From Pseudalkalibacillus sp051842935 (GTDB lineage: Bacteria > Bacillota > Bacilli > Bacillales > Fictibacillaceae): a stretch of 64,000 nucleotides of DNA. The notes below the pieces were generated by a model, which was not told the origin of the DNA, made no database searches, and saw nothing but the letters and a program-made list of their open reading frames with translations. Made by a program: the position numbers and the translations under genes. Positions 16,307 through 24,032 of the stretch are shown piece after piece (within the stretch, counting starts at the first letter, position 1; every line of letters begins with the position of its first letter). The stretch is from assembly GCF_051842935.1 (NCBI RefSeq), contig NZ_JBPXRR010000001.1, positions 2,542,001-2,606,000 of the forward strand, read 5' to 3'.

Positions 16307-16336
16307 GTTTTCCCCCTTAAATTACAGAATCCCCTG

Positions 16337-16684
16337 TTACGTACAGCGGACGTTCAAACCCGCTTTTTCAAGGGCTTCCAGTTGTTCTTCAGCCCCAGAA
16401 ATATACTTCAATATATCTTTTACCAGCGGATATCCTTCATATTCTTGATTGATGGAATAATAGATCCACTGCCCTTTTCTCGTTTCTTTTACAAGGCGCG
16501 CATCTCGAAGTTTCCGCAAATGCTGGCTGACGGATGGTTGACTCATTTGGATCATCTCGACGAACTCACACACGCAACATTCACGCACGTTCAGAAGTCC
16601 CATGATCGTCAAACGCGTCTTATCACCCAACAACTTGAGAGCTTGAGCTACCTCAACGGTTTCTAAAGCAGAATCCTTAATCAT
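16337..16684 (-). CDS. arsR: ArsR-family arsenite-responsive repressor (second copy)
   Basis: A 115-residue winged-helix repressor heading arsRBCI. The metal motif ECCVCEF gives Cys36, Cys37 and Cys39; the recognition region is QPSVSQHLRKLRDARLVKETRKGQWIYYSI. It differs clearly from the ArsR at 12185, which has different Cys geometry, and its operator is different too, so the two halves of the island probably answer to separate or overlapping signals. Confidence 0.93.
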   Translation of the reverse strand: MIKDSALETVEVAQALKLLGDKTRLTIMGLLNVRECCVCEFVEMIQMSQPSVSQHLRKLRDARLVKETRKGQWIYYSINQEYEGYPLVKDILKYISGAEEQLEALEKAGLNVRCT

Positions 16685-16707
16685 TTTCTCACCTCACAAG
16701 CATCATT

Positions 16708-16727
16708 ATATAAGTATATACTTATAT
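16708..16727. promoter_or_regulatory. Perfect 20-bp palindromic operator of the arsRBCI operon
   Basis: ATATAAGTATATACTTATAT is a perfect palindrome 23 bases before the arsR start and overlaps the presumed -10 region. It is unlike the ATCAA-N6-TTGAT operators of the other ArsR. Confidence 0.8.
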
Positions 16728-16804
16728 ACTCAAGTACAAAATTCTTCAACAATCAAAATATGATACATTAATAGGAACAAAACAAGGTAAGGAGGTGAAC
16801 GATC

Positions 16805-17185
16805 ATGTCTATCCTTTCTGTGATGGTGGGAGGTTTTTTCGGTGCAATCTGTCGGTATATGCTCGGTGAATGGATACCTACAACTGGCGGATTTCCAGTG
16901 GGGACGTTAAGCGTAAACCTAGCAGGTTGCCTATTACTTGGATGGTTCACGGCTTTTAGTCAACGTAAGTCTCTACGACCTGAAATTCCTCTATTGATCG
17001 GAACAGGATTTGCTGGATCGTTCACGACTTTCTCCACGTTTTCCGTAGAAACCCTCGAACTTGTTAAGCAGGAACTATTTGTTTTTGCGGCAACCTATGT
17101 GCTGTCGAGTGTCCTCGCCGGCATTGCGCTCGCTTTTGTTGGTTACCGGGTGGGAACGCGCCAGAAAGCAGGTGATCTCCGGTGA
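16805..17185 (+). CDS. crcB: CrcB/Fluc fluoride channel subunit 1
   Basis: A 126-residue, four-helix membrane protein that passively exports fluoride. Signatures: GGFFGAICRYML at the N terminus, TLSVNLAGCLLLG, and GFAGSFTTFSTFSVE with the phenylalanine-box residues. Fluc channels are dual-topology dimers, and many Bacilli carry two adjacent genes forming a heterodimer, as here. GTAAGGAGGTGAACGATC precedes the ATG. No fluoride riboswitch is recognisable upstream. Confidence 0.93.
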   Translation: MSILSVMVGGFFGAICRYMLGEWIPTTGGFPVGTLSVNLAGCLLLGWFTAFSQRKSLRPEIPLLIGTGFAGSFTTFSTFSVETLELVKQELFVFAATYVLSSVLAGIALAFVGYRVGTRQKAGDLR

Positions 17186-17541
17186 TGATTCTGATTGGAT
17201 TAGGAGGCTCAGTGGGGGCAGCAGCTCGGTATTTAATCGGTCAATTTTTACATAAAAAAAATCCTAACCATTGGGTGAACGGGACGTGGGTCGTCAACAT
17301 CGCTGGATCCTTATTACTCGGAGTACTTGCCAGCTTATATTGGACCGAATCCATACCAGAATGGAGCTGGATGCTGTTCGGCACCGGATTTTGTGGCGCG
17401 TTCACGACATTTTCCACTTTCAGCGTTGATGTGTTGACAATGATACAGGAAAACCACGGTAGACAGGCCATTATATATGTAGTAACCTCTGTCATGCTAG
17501 GAATCTCCGCAGCTACTCTTGGATTTCTACTAGTGCAATAA
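17185..17541 (+). CDS. crcB: CrcB/Fluc fluoride channel subunit 2
   Basis: A 118-residue paralogue of the preceding gene, with GLGGSVGAAARYLIGQ, TWVVNIAGSLLLG and GFCGAFTTFSTFSVDVL. Its ATG overlaps the first gene's TGA (TGATG), giving translational coupling and equal subunit supply; an in-frame GTG at 17182 is an alternative start. Confidence 0.93.
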   Translation: MILIGLGGSVGAAARYLIGQFLHKKNPNHWVNGTWVVNIAGSLLLGVLASLYWTESIPEWSWMLFGTGFCGAFTTFSTFSVDVLTMIQENHGRQAIIYVVTSVMLGISAATLGFLLVQ

Positions 17542-17561
17542 AGCAGAAGGGGAGTTTTTAC

Positions 17562-17864
17562 GTGAAAAAAGTGCTCGTCAACAAACTACGTGCCAAAAAT
17601 ATGTTTAAGATCACGATTTACCTTACGATTTTACCGTTCGGGATTATGGGTGTGATCGGTCTGTTCATGACGATCATCGGTGCTGCTATCGACCAGCCAC
17701 CCTTGTTGTTCATGGGCATTTCGTACATTGTGATGCCGGTTTTCCTCATCTTGATTTATGGACTACTCGCTATGCTCAACACTGTCATTTACAATAAGCT
17801 TTCTGGTAAATTCGGTGGAATGGAACTTTATCTTACAGAAGAAGAAAAGCCAACAGAGGAATAA
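17562..17864 (+). CDS. Small membrane protein downstream of crcB
   Basis: A 100-residue protein read from GTG, preceded by AAGGGGAG. A basic N terminus (KKVLVNKLRAKNMF) leads to two strong membrane helices (about 16-42 and 49-73) and an acidic tail (TEEEKPTEE). It is 20 bases after crcB2 and shares its terminator, so it is probably co-transcribed. I do not recognise the family. Confidence 0.8.
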   Translation: MKKVLVNKLRAKNMFKITIYLTILPFGIMGVIGLFMTIIGAAIDQPPLLFMGISYIVMPVFLILIYGLLAMLNTVIYNKLSGKFGGMELYLTEEEKPTEE

Positions 17865-17870
17865 ATATGG

Positions 17871-17905
17871 AAGGACTGCCCAACGATTGTAGGCAGTCCT
17901 TTTTT
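17871..17905 (+). terminator. Terminator of the crcB operon
   Basis: AAGGACTGCC pairs perfectly with GGCAGTCCTT around an 11-base loop and is followed by a T-run; convergent with the kinase-like gene. Confidence 0.85.
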
Positions 17906-18527
17906 ATGGTCGGTTTGTTCGAAACATCCTCAATGGGAGGACGACTCTTCTATAATAGAATTTAACAAGTTCAATGAAGAATTTCGGGACCCTTTTCATG
18001 AAAAGTTTCTTTTGGTAGACGCGCTGATGCGCCTCCTTCAAATCGTCCCATTGACGGCACGCTTTGTCCTGTGTGAATCGGACGACATCAATCACCTTCA
18101 CTTCTCCATCATAAGTAAGGATCAGGTTTTGCAGGTGGATGTCAGACGGGTTGAGCCCTTTCGAGCGTGCAAATTCCAAGGCCTCATCGACTTTCTCGAT
18201 CATTTCGTCTGATATGCATATGCCTTTTTCCAGACATTCATAGAACGTGTATCCCTGGATATATTCCATCTCAATGTAATTATGTCCGGCTTCATATACC
18301 TTCGGATAAAAGGGTGAGCCGCTCAACTTTGCATAGATGTCAGCCTCTTGTTTTGCTAGGTGTTCATATTCAGTGAAGAAGATTTTGACGGCGTGGTTCG
18401 TCCTTTCATCCCTAAAGACGAAAGCACTTCTCCCCTTTCCAATCAGTGTATACTCCTCAGGCTTCTGAATCAGCCGGTCCGATTGGATGTAAACTTGATT
18501 CGTTAAATGTTGAGGTGTGGGATGCAT
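17904..18527 (-). CDS. Protein-kinase-fold protein (YrzF-like)
   Basis: A 207-residue compact kinase-like protein. IGKGRSAFVF is a glycine-rich loop, HAVKIFF carries the ATP-binding Lys, and the catalytic region reads NPSDIHLQNLIL with a normal Asp and Asn, followed by VKVIDVVRF where Asp replaces the usual DFG/DLG start. It resembles the putative Ser/Thr kinase YrzF of Bacillus; substrates are unknown. The ATG at 18527 is 8 bases after GAGGGG; an ATG at 18533 is too close to it. Confidence 0.65.
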   Translation of the reverse strand: MHPTPQHLTNQVYIQSDRLIQKPEEYTLIGKGRSAFVFRDERTNHAVKIFFTEYEHLAKQEADIYAKLSGSPFYPKVYEAGHNYIEMEYIQGYTFYECLEKGICISDEMIEKVDEALEFARSKGLNPSDIHLQNLILTYDGEVKVIDVVRFTQDKACRQWDDLKEAHQRVYQKKLFMKRVPKFFIELVKFYYRRVVLPLRMFRTNRP

Positions 18528-18649
18528 AGCCATTCCCCTCTATCGTTTTATTTGGACTTTAATATTTAGTACCCTTTTTAACTAAAACGATTCGCTCATA
18601 CATCTCAAATTGTAGCCGTGGGACACACTGGCTCCCAACATGTGGAAAG

Positions 18650-19069
18650 CTATTTAACAATCATGACTGGACATTGAACCCGCTTGGCCACTTTATGGCT
18701 GACACTGCCTAGAACCATTTCTTGAAATGTATTCAGGCCACGACTTCCAATGACCACTAGATCATACGGATTTTCATTCGCGAATTGGACGATGGTAGGT
18801 CCTGGCTCGCCTTTCAACACTTTCACTTCATAGGCGATACGACTGTTTTGTAAAATTTCTTCTGTATGGTGCAGACGCAGCTTCCGTTTCGCTTCGATCG
18901 CTTCCCTACTGCCCTCTGAAAGGACATCGGATTTCGAGGTTGCACCATCAATGACATACACAACCGTCACTTTCGCATCCTCATCCTTTTCTGCAATTGC
19001 ACGTGTTTTTTCCGCTGCCCGGATGGCATGTTCGGATCCATCTGAAGCTAATAGTATTTGTCTAAACAT
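18650..19069 (-). CDS. Universal stress protein, UspA family
   Basis: A 139-residue single Usp domain: MFRQILLASDGSEHA at the N terminus and the ATP-binding signature GSRGLNTFQEMVLGSVSHKVA near the C terminus, ending CPVMIVK. AGGAGG lies 7 bases before the ATG at 19069. It is divergent from the sulP gene and may share stress control with it; UspA-SulP pairs are common, and a joint role is an inference. Confidence 0.9.
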   Translation of the reverse strand: MFRQILLASDGSEHAIRAAEKTRAIAEKDEDAKVTVVYVIDGATSKSDVLSEGSREAIEAKRKLRLHHTEEILQNSRIAYEVKVLKGEPGPTIVQFANENPYDLVVIGSRGLNTFQEMVLGSVSHKVAKRVQCPVMIVK

Positions 19070-19276
19070 CGTCGTCCTCCTCACTTCAACCCCATTACTT
19101 CTAACTGATTTAATTTTCTCACTTTTTTAATAAATTTACAATTGCTCAACAATATCCCATTTATCTCCTAATTTTAAATTTATCAGATTGGCATCCATAA
19201 AGGAGCATAATGTCGAAAATGAGAGAAAAAGAATTAAGTACGCGCTTTCCTGCGATTATCCTTCCTTTACGAACGA

Positions 19277-19412
19277 TGTTATAATCCGTATGTTCACAAC
19301 GGCCCCGACTTTCATGAGAGTTGAAAGTCATTTCTGAGAAGCTGATGCACATGGTGCTGAAGCTAGAATTTTTAAACTTTATAAAGAAGAAAGAGAGAGG
19401 TGCAAAATACTT
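19277..19412 (+). promoter_or_regulatory. SulP promoter and 120-base leader with a hairpin
   Basis: An extended -10 element, TGTTATAAT (TATAAT 19280-19285), precedes a leader of about 120 bases. Inside it GACTTTCA (19307-19314) pairs perfectly with TGAAAGTC (19322-19329), and a second weaker dyad GCAC-ATG-GTGC follows. No T-run follows the hairpin, so it is not a simple terminator. The rest of 19070-19276 shows nothing recognisable. Confidence 0.45.
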
Positions 19413-20885
19413 TTGAACGTACAAAAATTACAACAAGAATGGTTTGGCAACATCAGAGGGGATATCCTTGCGGGTATTGTCGTTGCATTAGCCTTGATTC
19501 CTGAAGCCATTGCCTTTTCAATCATTGCTGGGGTCGATCCGATGGTAGGTCTTTACGCATCGTTTTGTATCGCAGTTGTGATTGCTTTCGTAGGTGGTCG
19601 TCCAGGAATGATTTCTGCAGCGACCGGTGCGATGGCGCTCCTGATGACGACGTTAGTTGCCGATCATGGTCTACAATATCTATTAGCCGCGACGATTTTG
19701 ACTGGTGTCATCCAACTGTTGATGGGTGTTTTAAAGCTGGGTAAAGTGATGAAATTCATCCCTAAATCCGTTATGGTCGGATTCGTCAATGCACTTGCGA
19801 TTTTGATTTTCATGGCTCAACTTCCTCATTTTGTAGGAGAAACTTGGGTCATGTATGCGATGGTTGCCGGAGCTTTAGCCATCATTTATATTTTACCGAG
19901 ATTTACGAAAGCAGTCCCATCTCCACTGATTGCGATCATCGTCATGACAATCATTGCGATTACATCAGGCGTTGGTGTACGGACTGTCGGTGATATGGGG
20001 GAACTTACCCAAGCGTTACCGTTATTCTTGATTCCTGAAATTCCATTGAATTTCGAGACATTACAAATCATCTTCCCGTATTCCTTTGCATTAGCCATCG
20101 TCGGTTTGCTTGAGTCACTTCTGACTGCACAAATCGTTGATGATATGACAGATACGGAAAGTGACAAAAACAAAGAAGCGAAAGGTCAAGGAGCTGCGAA
20201 CATCGTTGCTGGATTTTTCGGTGGTATGGCTGGATGTGCGATGATCGGACAATCCGTCATCAACGTAAAATCCGGTGGGCGTGGAAGACTCTCTACGCTC
20301 GTCGCAGGTGTTGTGCTCATGCTATTGATTCTCGTCTTCAACAATGTACTTGTACAAATTCCAATGGCTGCCCTCGTCGGTGTCATGATCATGGTTTCAA
20401 TCGGAACCTTCGACTGGTCTTCGTTGACGAAATTGCACGTGATGCCGAAGACAGACGCTTCAGTAATGGTCGTTACCGTTGTGACCGTCGTCTTTACGCA
20501 CGACTTGTCCAAAGGTGTCATAGCCGGAGTCATCTTGAGCGCAATCTTCTTTGCCGCTAAGATTTCCAAAGTACATGTCGATACGAAAATGGAAGATCAC
20601 ATCAATACGAAGACGTATCAAGTGCGAGGGCAACTGTTCTTCGCTTCTGTAACAGACTTCGTATCGAAGTTCGACTTCAAAGAAAACGTCGATACAGTCA
20701 TAGTCGACTTTACGCACGCCCACTGCTGGGATGACTCAGCCGTCGGAGCTGTCGATAAGATCGTCTTGAAATACAAACAGAACGGCGTACCCGTTAAAAT
20801 CATCGGGTTGAATGCCGACAGCCACAAGTTGGTCAACAAGCTTGCGGTTTACAATAAAACAGGCGCGAATATCGCGAATCATTAA
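19413..20885 (+). CDS. SulP-family anion permease with C-terminal STAS domain
   Basis: A 490-residue SLC26/SulP transporter. The N-terminal half has the family start (GDILAGIVVALALIPEAIAFSIIAGVDPMVGLY) and about 11 helices; a cytosolic STAS domain occupies about residues 385-490 (VDTVIVDFTHAHCWDDSAVGAV). Possible substrates are sulfate, bicarbonate or other anions; the sequence does not decide. The start is TTG at 19413 after AGAGAGG. It could scavenge or export sulfate, but no link to the sulfatase locus is shown. Confidence 0.88.
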   Translation: MNVQKLQQEWFGNIRGDILAGIVVALALIPEAIAFSIIAGVDPMVGLYASFCIAVVIAFVGGRPGMISAATGAMALLMTTLVADHGLQYLLAATILTGVIQLLMGVLKLGKVMKFIPKSVMVGFVNALAILIFMAQLPHFVGETWVMYAMVAGALAIIYILPRFTKAVPSPLIAIIVMTIIAITSGVGVRTVGDMGELTQALPLFLIPEIPLNFETLQIIFPYSFALAIVGLLESLLTAQIVDDMTDTESDKNKEAKGQGAANIVAGFFGGMAGCAMIGQSVINVKSGGRGRLSTLVAGVVLMLLILVFNNVLVQIPMAALVGVMIMVSIGTFDWSSLTKLHVMPKTDASVMVVTVVTVVFTHDLSKGVIAGVILSAIFFAAKISKVHVDTKMEDHINTKTYQVRGQLFFASVTDFVSKFDFKENVDTVIVDFTHAHCWDDSAVGAVDKIVLKYKQNGVPVKIIGLNADSHKLVNKLAVYNKTGANIANH

Positions 20886-20894
20886 TTTAGAATG

Positions 20895-20930
20895 AAGGTG
20901 CAGAAGCCAAAAGGTTTCGCACCTTTTTTT
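20895..20930 (+). terminator. Terminator of the sulP gene
   Basis: AAGGTGC-A-GAAGCC pairs with GGTTTC-GCACCTT around AAAA, followed by seven T residues. Confidence 0.85.
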
Positions 20931-20935
20931 GTATA

Positions 20936-21919
20936 TTAATATTTGTTAGGCCATAGAGAATGAAGTTGGTAAGTTCGATTTCTGTAGGTTCCTTGGGGGT
21001 TAAGTTTAAGTGAGGAAATGAATCGCTGGCATGTTGTTTTGGATTGTATGTGGAGATAGTCTCTCATTTGTTTGTTTGAGATCTCTTCTTCAAAAAGGAT
21101 GAAATAGTCTCGGAGCGCATTAATGTGGGCATTGGTAGAGGTTGTATTACATTGAGGACAGATCCATTTATTTCGGGCTCTGTTCATGGGGATTTCCAAA
21201 CATTGGGGGCATTGGACTCCGGTTAGCAGTTCTTCCTTCCGGATGTTTAGTTTGGTCATAAGATCAGGGTTATGAGGAGTATGCAATCGGATGATCAAAT
21301 CTTTCAATTTCTGAAGGTCTTTTTTACGAAGTACCTGCTTTTTATGAATGTGATGGAGATCGTTTATTGTATTCAGTATTTTAGTATTCCGAATAACTTT
21401 TTTGGCGAGTAATGTTTCATTATTTCTAGATACGATTTTCGCTCTTTCATTCGCAATGACGACATAAGACTGTATCGGGATCTGATCTGGGAAGTTGTAT
21501 TTCAACAACCACTGTGTAAGCTGAAAATGTTGATGTTCGACTTGCTGAATCGGGTCTTTATAGATCACTTCCTTGTCTTCAATTTGTTGGATGAGCTGAT
21601 TGTGATCCGTATCAAATATCAATGTTCCTGCTAAGTTTTTCACTTCAAATATGATGATAAACGACGGATGGACAAGTAGTGTGTCCATTTGAAAATAATA
21701 CCTCCCACCCGATAAACGAGTACCATCAAAGATGAGGTAGGAACTTTCATTTAGAAAGCTTAAGTAGTAATCTAAACTCCGTTCTCCCCATTCGCCAGAC
21801 TTACTGGAATCCCACCAGGATTCCAATTTTGCTCGAGCAGGATGATTGTCCTTCAACCTTCTTGTTAATGCATCTAATTTTTCGATTTTTAGATTTTTAA
21901 AGTAGATTTTTTGCGTCAA
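20936..21919 (-). CDS. NERD (nuclease-related) domain protein with zinc ribbon
   Basis: A 327-residue protein. The NERD domain (PF08378) covers about residues 38-155: WGERSLDYYLSFL, then YYFQMDTLLVHPSFIIIFEVKN, with the D...E-x-K arrangement of restriction-like nucleases. A four-Cys zinc ribbon follows (VQCPQCLEIP, then WICPQC) and a C-terminal helical region. Such proteins are common in Bacilli; an enzymatic role on DNA is predicted from the fold but not demonstrated. It starts with TTG after AAAGGG. It is followed convergently by the sulP terminator. Confidence 0.85.
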   Translation of the reverse strand: MTQKIYFKNLKIEKLDALTRRLKDNHPARAKLESWWDSSKSGEWGERSLDYYLSFLNESSYLIFDGTRLSGGRYYFQMDTLLVHPSFIIIFEVKNLAGTLIFDTDHNQLIQQIEDKEVIYKDPIQQVEHQHFQLTQWLLKYNFPDQIPIQSYVVIANERAKIVSRNNETLLAKKVIRNTKILNTINDLHHIHKKQVLRKKDLQKLKDLIIRLHTPHNPDLMTKLNIRKEELLTGVQCPQCLEIPMNRARNKWICPQCNTTSTNAHINALRDYFILFEEEISNKQMRDYLHIQSKTTCQRFISSLKLNPQGTYRNRTYQLHSLWPNKY

Positions 21920-21999
21920 AAAATCATCCCTTTCCTAATTGAATAGTAGTACTTTCTATATTGCACTCTAAAACCCTGCTGAGGGATGAATTTTAAGAG

Positions 22000-22193
22000 G
22001 TTACGCCCCACTTTTCTCGCGTATCGCCCCGCTTCTTCAGCGTATCGACCCACTCCCTCCGTGTATCGAACCACTTCCGCGAGCTTACGACCCGCTCCAC
22101 ACATATATTGACCCACTTCTCCGCACTTACGACCCACTCATGCACGTTTACGACCCACTTCCACGTCACGTCATATCGCCCCGCTTCTCAACT
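22000..22193. repeat. Nine-unit 21-bp degenerate tandem repeat
   Basis: Eight uninterrupted 21-base units (22000-22167) with consensus GTATCGACCCACTTCCNCNNC, then a ninth offset by 5 bases. GACCCACTT is the best conserved core. It fills the gap between the NERD gene start and the LacI terminator. The period is a multiple of three, so frames stay open through it, but no start or codon signal supports a gene. Confidence 0.9.
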
Positions 22194-22226
22194 AAAAAAG
22201 AAACCTATCGCCACTCGGGCGATAGG
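22193..22226 (-). terminator. Terminator of the lacI-type gene and its operon
   Basis: On the minus strand CCTATCGCC and GGCGATAGG form a perfect 9-bp stem around CGAGT, followed by TTTCTTTTTT. Confidence 0.9.
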
Positions 22227-22241
22227 CTCCTTATCAGAAAT

Positions 22242-23234
22242 TCACTTACGTATTGCTACGGATTTCCGCTCCACCAGCTCGGTCGTGAGCTTGTAATAAG
22301 GTTCTACTTGTTCCTTGGAGAGCTTCTGGAAAATGAGGTGAACAGCTAGTGCTCCTGCCTCATACTTCGGCTGACGGATCGTTGTCAATGGTGGGGAAAC
22401 GAACTCTGACAACTGAATATCATCGAATCCGACGATCGAGATGTCCCCAGGAATCTCAATTCCCTTCTCATTGAACGCTTGAATCCCACCAATCGCCATT
22501 TCGTCATTCGCATAAAATACCCCTTCAGGGAGATCATTCTGTGCAATAAGCATTTTCGTCGCCTTATAGCCGCTTTCACGCGTGAAATCTCCAGAGATTT
22601 TCCACTTCGGAATATAAGGCAGATCATATTTCTCCAGGGCTGCTTTATAGCCATTAAATCTTAAGTCATTGTCATGTGAATTGTTCGGTCCACTGATATA
22701 GGCCACCTTCCGATGTCCCTGCTTAATCAGATGTTCCGTCGCAATGAAACCACCTTGCCAGTTATCGACTTCTACCTGAAGAATGTGTTCGTCATCAAGC
22801 TTCCGGTCCAATACGACAATAGGAAAACCTTCGCGAGCTGACTCCAGGATCGTTTCATCACTAATGTTATGCGCTAGAATAATGACGCCATCGACCCGTT
22901 TTTCCCTTATGAATTTGACTGCAGTCGATTGGGCATCTCCCATCGAATTACACGCAATCAAGTCGTACCCGTTCGACATGGCGACGGTTTGGACCCCGTT
23001 GATCAGTTCTGAATAATACGGACCTGATAAATCTGTCAGAATGAGTGCAATCGTATTCGTATTTGTCCGCTTCAGATCAGAAGCGATCCCGTTCTTTAAA
23101 TAATTCAATTCTCTCGCAGCCTCTATGACCTTCTTTTTGGTTTCTGGGCTGATTTTATTAATGTTGTTCAAAGCGTAAGAAGCTGTAGAAACAGCTACTC
23201 CTGCACGCTTTGCTACATCCTTGATTGTTGCCAT
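22242..23234 (-). CDS. LacI-family transcriptional repressor of the beta-glucoside locus
   Basis: A 330-residue LacI/GalR regulator. The helix-turn-helix is TIKDVAKRAGVAVSTASYALNN with the hinge helix following, then a periplasmic-binding-protein-like effector domain (residues about 60-330, with VDGVIILAH and YANDEMAIGG). It is the last gene of the minus-strand importer operon. Its most likely targets are the GAAACGTTTC dyads at 28962 and 29152, and the effector would be an imported oligosaccharide or its breakdown product (inference). The ATG at 23234 is used because a GTG nine bases upstream abuts the ribosome binding site. Confidence 0.92.
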   Translation of the reverse strand: MATIKDVAKRAGVAVSTASYALNNINKISPETKKKVIEAARELNYLKNGIASDLKRTNTNTIALILTDLSGPYYSELINGVQTVAMSNGYDLIACNSMGDAQSTAVKFIREKRVDGVIILAHNISDETILESAREGFPIVVLDRKLDDEHILQVEVDNWQGGFIATEHLIKQGHRKVAYISGPNNSHDNDLRFNGYKAALEKYDLPYIPKWKISGDFTRESGYKATKMLIAQNDLPEGVFYANDEMAIGGIQAFNEKGIEIPGDISIVGFDDIQLSEFVSPPLTTIRQPKYEAGALAVHLIFQKLSKEQVEPYYKLTTELVERKSVAIRK

Positions 23235-23249
23235 ACCTTTCACATCCTA

Positions 23250-24032
23250 CTACTTACTCATTATTGATTTATCTTTAAAAAAATACCCCAAAACTCTTTG
23301 TATATGTTCATCCCAGTATCCCCATTCATGCGTACCAGGGAATTCCTCATAGAGGACATCCAGCTGGATTCGTTCACAATGGTCGCGGAATCGAAGGTTG
23401 GAAGCATGCAGATGATCTTCCCTTCCACAATTCAAATAGAGGAAAGGTTTCGGTGCAGAGCTTTCCGACAATTTTTCCGCCAGATAAAATAGATCATCCT
23501 CGCTCCCTCTTACCTTTCGATCACCAAAGATCGCAGGAAAATCATTCTTAAAATCCGCTATCCTCTCCGCCATATCCACGGCACCTGAAAGACTCGCAGC
23601 CATCCCATATTTATCAGGATAACGCATTGCCGTCTTCAACGCACCGTATCCACCCATTGACAATCCAGCAATGTACGTATCTTCCCTGGCCGCTGATACC
23701 GGAAACATCGATTGCACGAACCTTGGAAGCTCTTTACTGATATACGTAAAATAATTCTGTCCATACGCCATATCCGTATACCAGCTGCGTCCGACCGCCG
23801 GCATGATGACCGCAATACCGAGAGAGGATGCATAACGTTCTATGGAAGTGAATCGTGACCAGATCGTATGGTCATCCGACAGCCCGTGTAATAAATAGAG
23901 ACACGGATATTTCTCCTGCTCAACTCGATCTTTATTCAGCAAACTTGGCTGCTGCGGCATGATTACATGGATAGAAGCCGAACACTCTAACGCCTCTGAA
24001 AAGAAATCGCATTTAATATGCGCCATTCTCAT
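23250..24032 (-). CDS. Esterase D / tributyrin esterase-like alpha/beta hydrolase
   Basis: A 260-residue PF00756 esterase. LYLLHGLSDDHTIWSR forms the oxyanion side, GLSMGGYGA holds the nucleophile Ser, and GTHEWGYWDEH the catalytic His; no signal peptide. The start at 24032 follows AAAGGA and overlaps the alpha-glucosidase gene end by 20 bases, so the two are translationally coupled. In this setting it may remove acetyl or other acyl groups from imported sugars; that role is an inference from position. Confidence 0.88.
   Translation of the reverse strand: MRMAHIKCDFFSEALECSASIHVIMPQQPSLLNKDRVEQEKYPCLYLLHGLSDDHTIWSRFTSIERYASSLGIAVIMPAVGRSWYTDMAYGQNYFTYISKELPRFVQSMFPVSAAREDTYIAGLSMGGYGALKTAMRYPDKYGMAASLSGAVDMAERIADFKNDFPAIFGDRKVRGSEDDLFYLAEKLSESSAPKPFLYLNCGREDHLHASNLRFRDHCERIQLDVLYEEFPGTHEWGYWDEHIQRVLGYFFKDKSIMSK

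Noticed and set aside
16740..16804. Fluoride riboswitch upstream of crcB
   Set aside because: The 60-base gap is too short and lacks the conserved GGCGAUGG and CUGAUG-type segments; only a ribosome binding site is visible.
20186..20723. Frames of 87-127 codons antisense to or out of frame with sulP
   Set aside because: Shadows of the transporter gene; the sulP frame explains the region completely.
21916..22137. A 73-codon frame with repeated GRYAEEA-like heptads on the minus strand
   Set aside because: It is the 21-bp tandem repeat read in one frame; because 21 is divisible by three the frame stays open. No supporting ribosome binding site or natural N terminus.
13519..22193. Possible CRISPR arrays from the tandem repeats
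   Set aside because: The repeats are directly adjacent 20-21 bp units without spacers and are degenerate; no cas genes are present.
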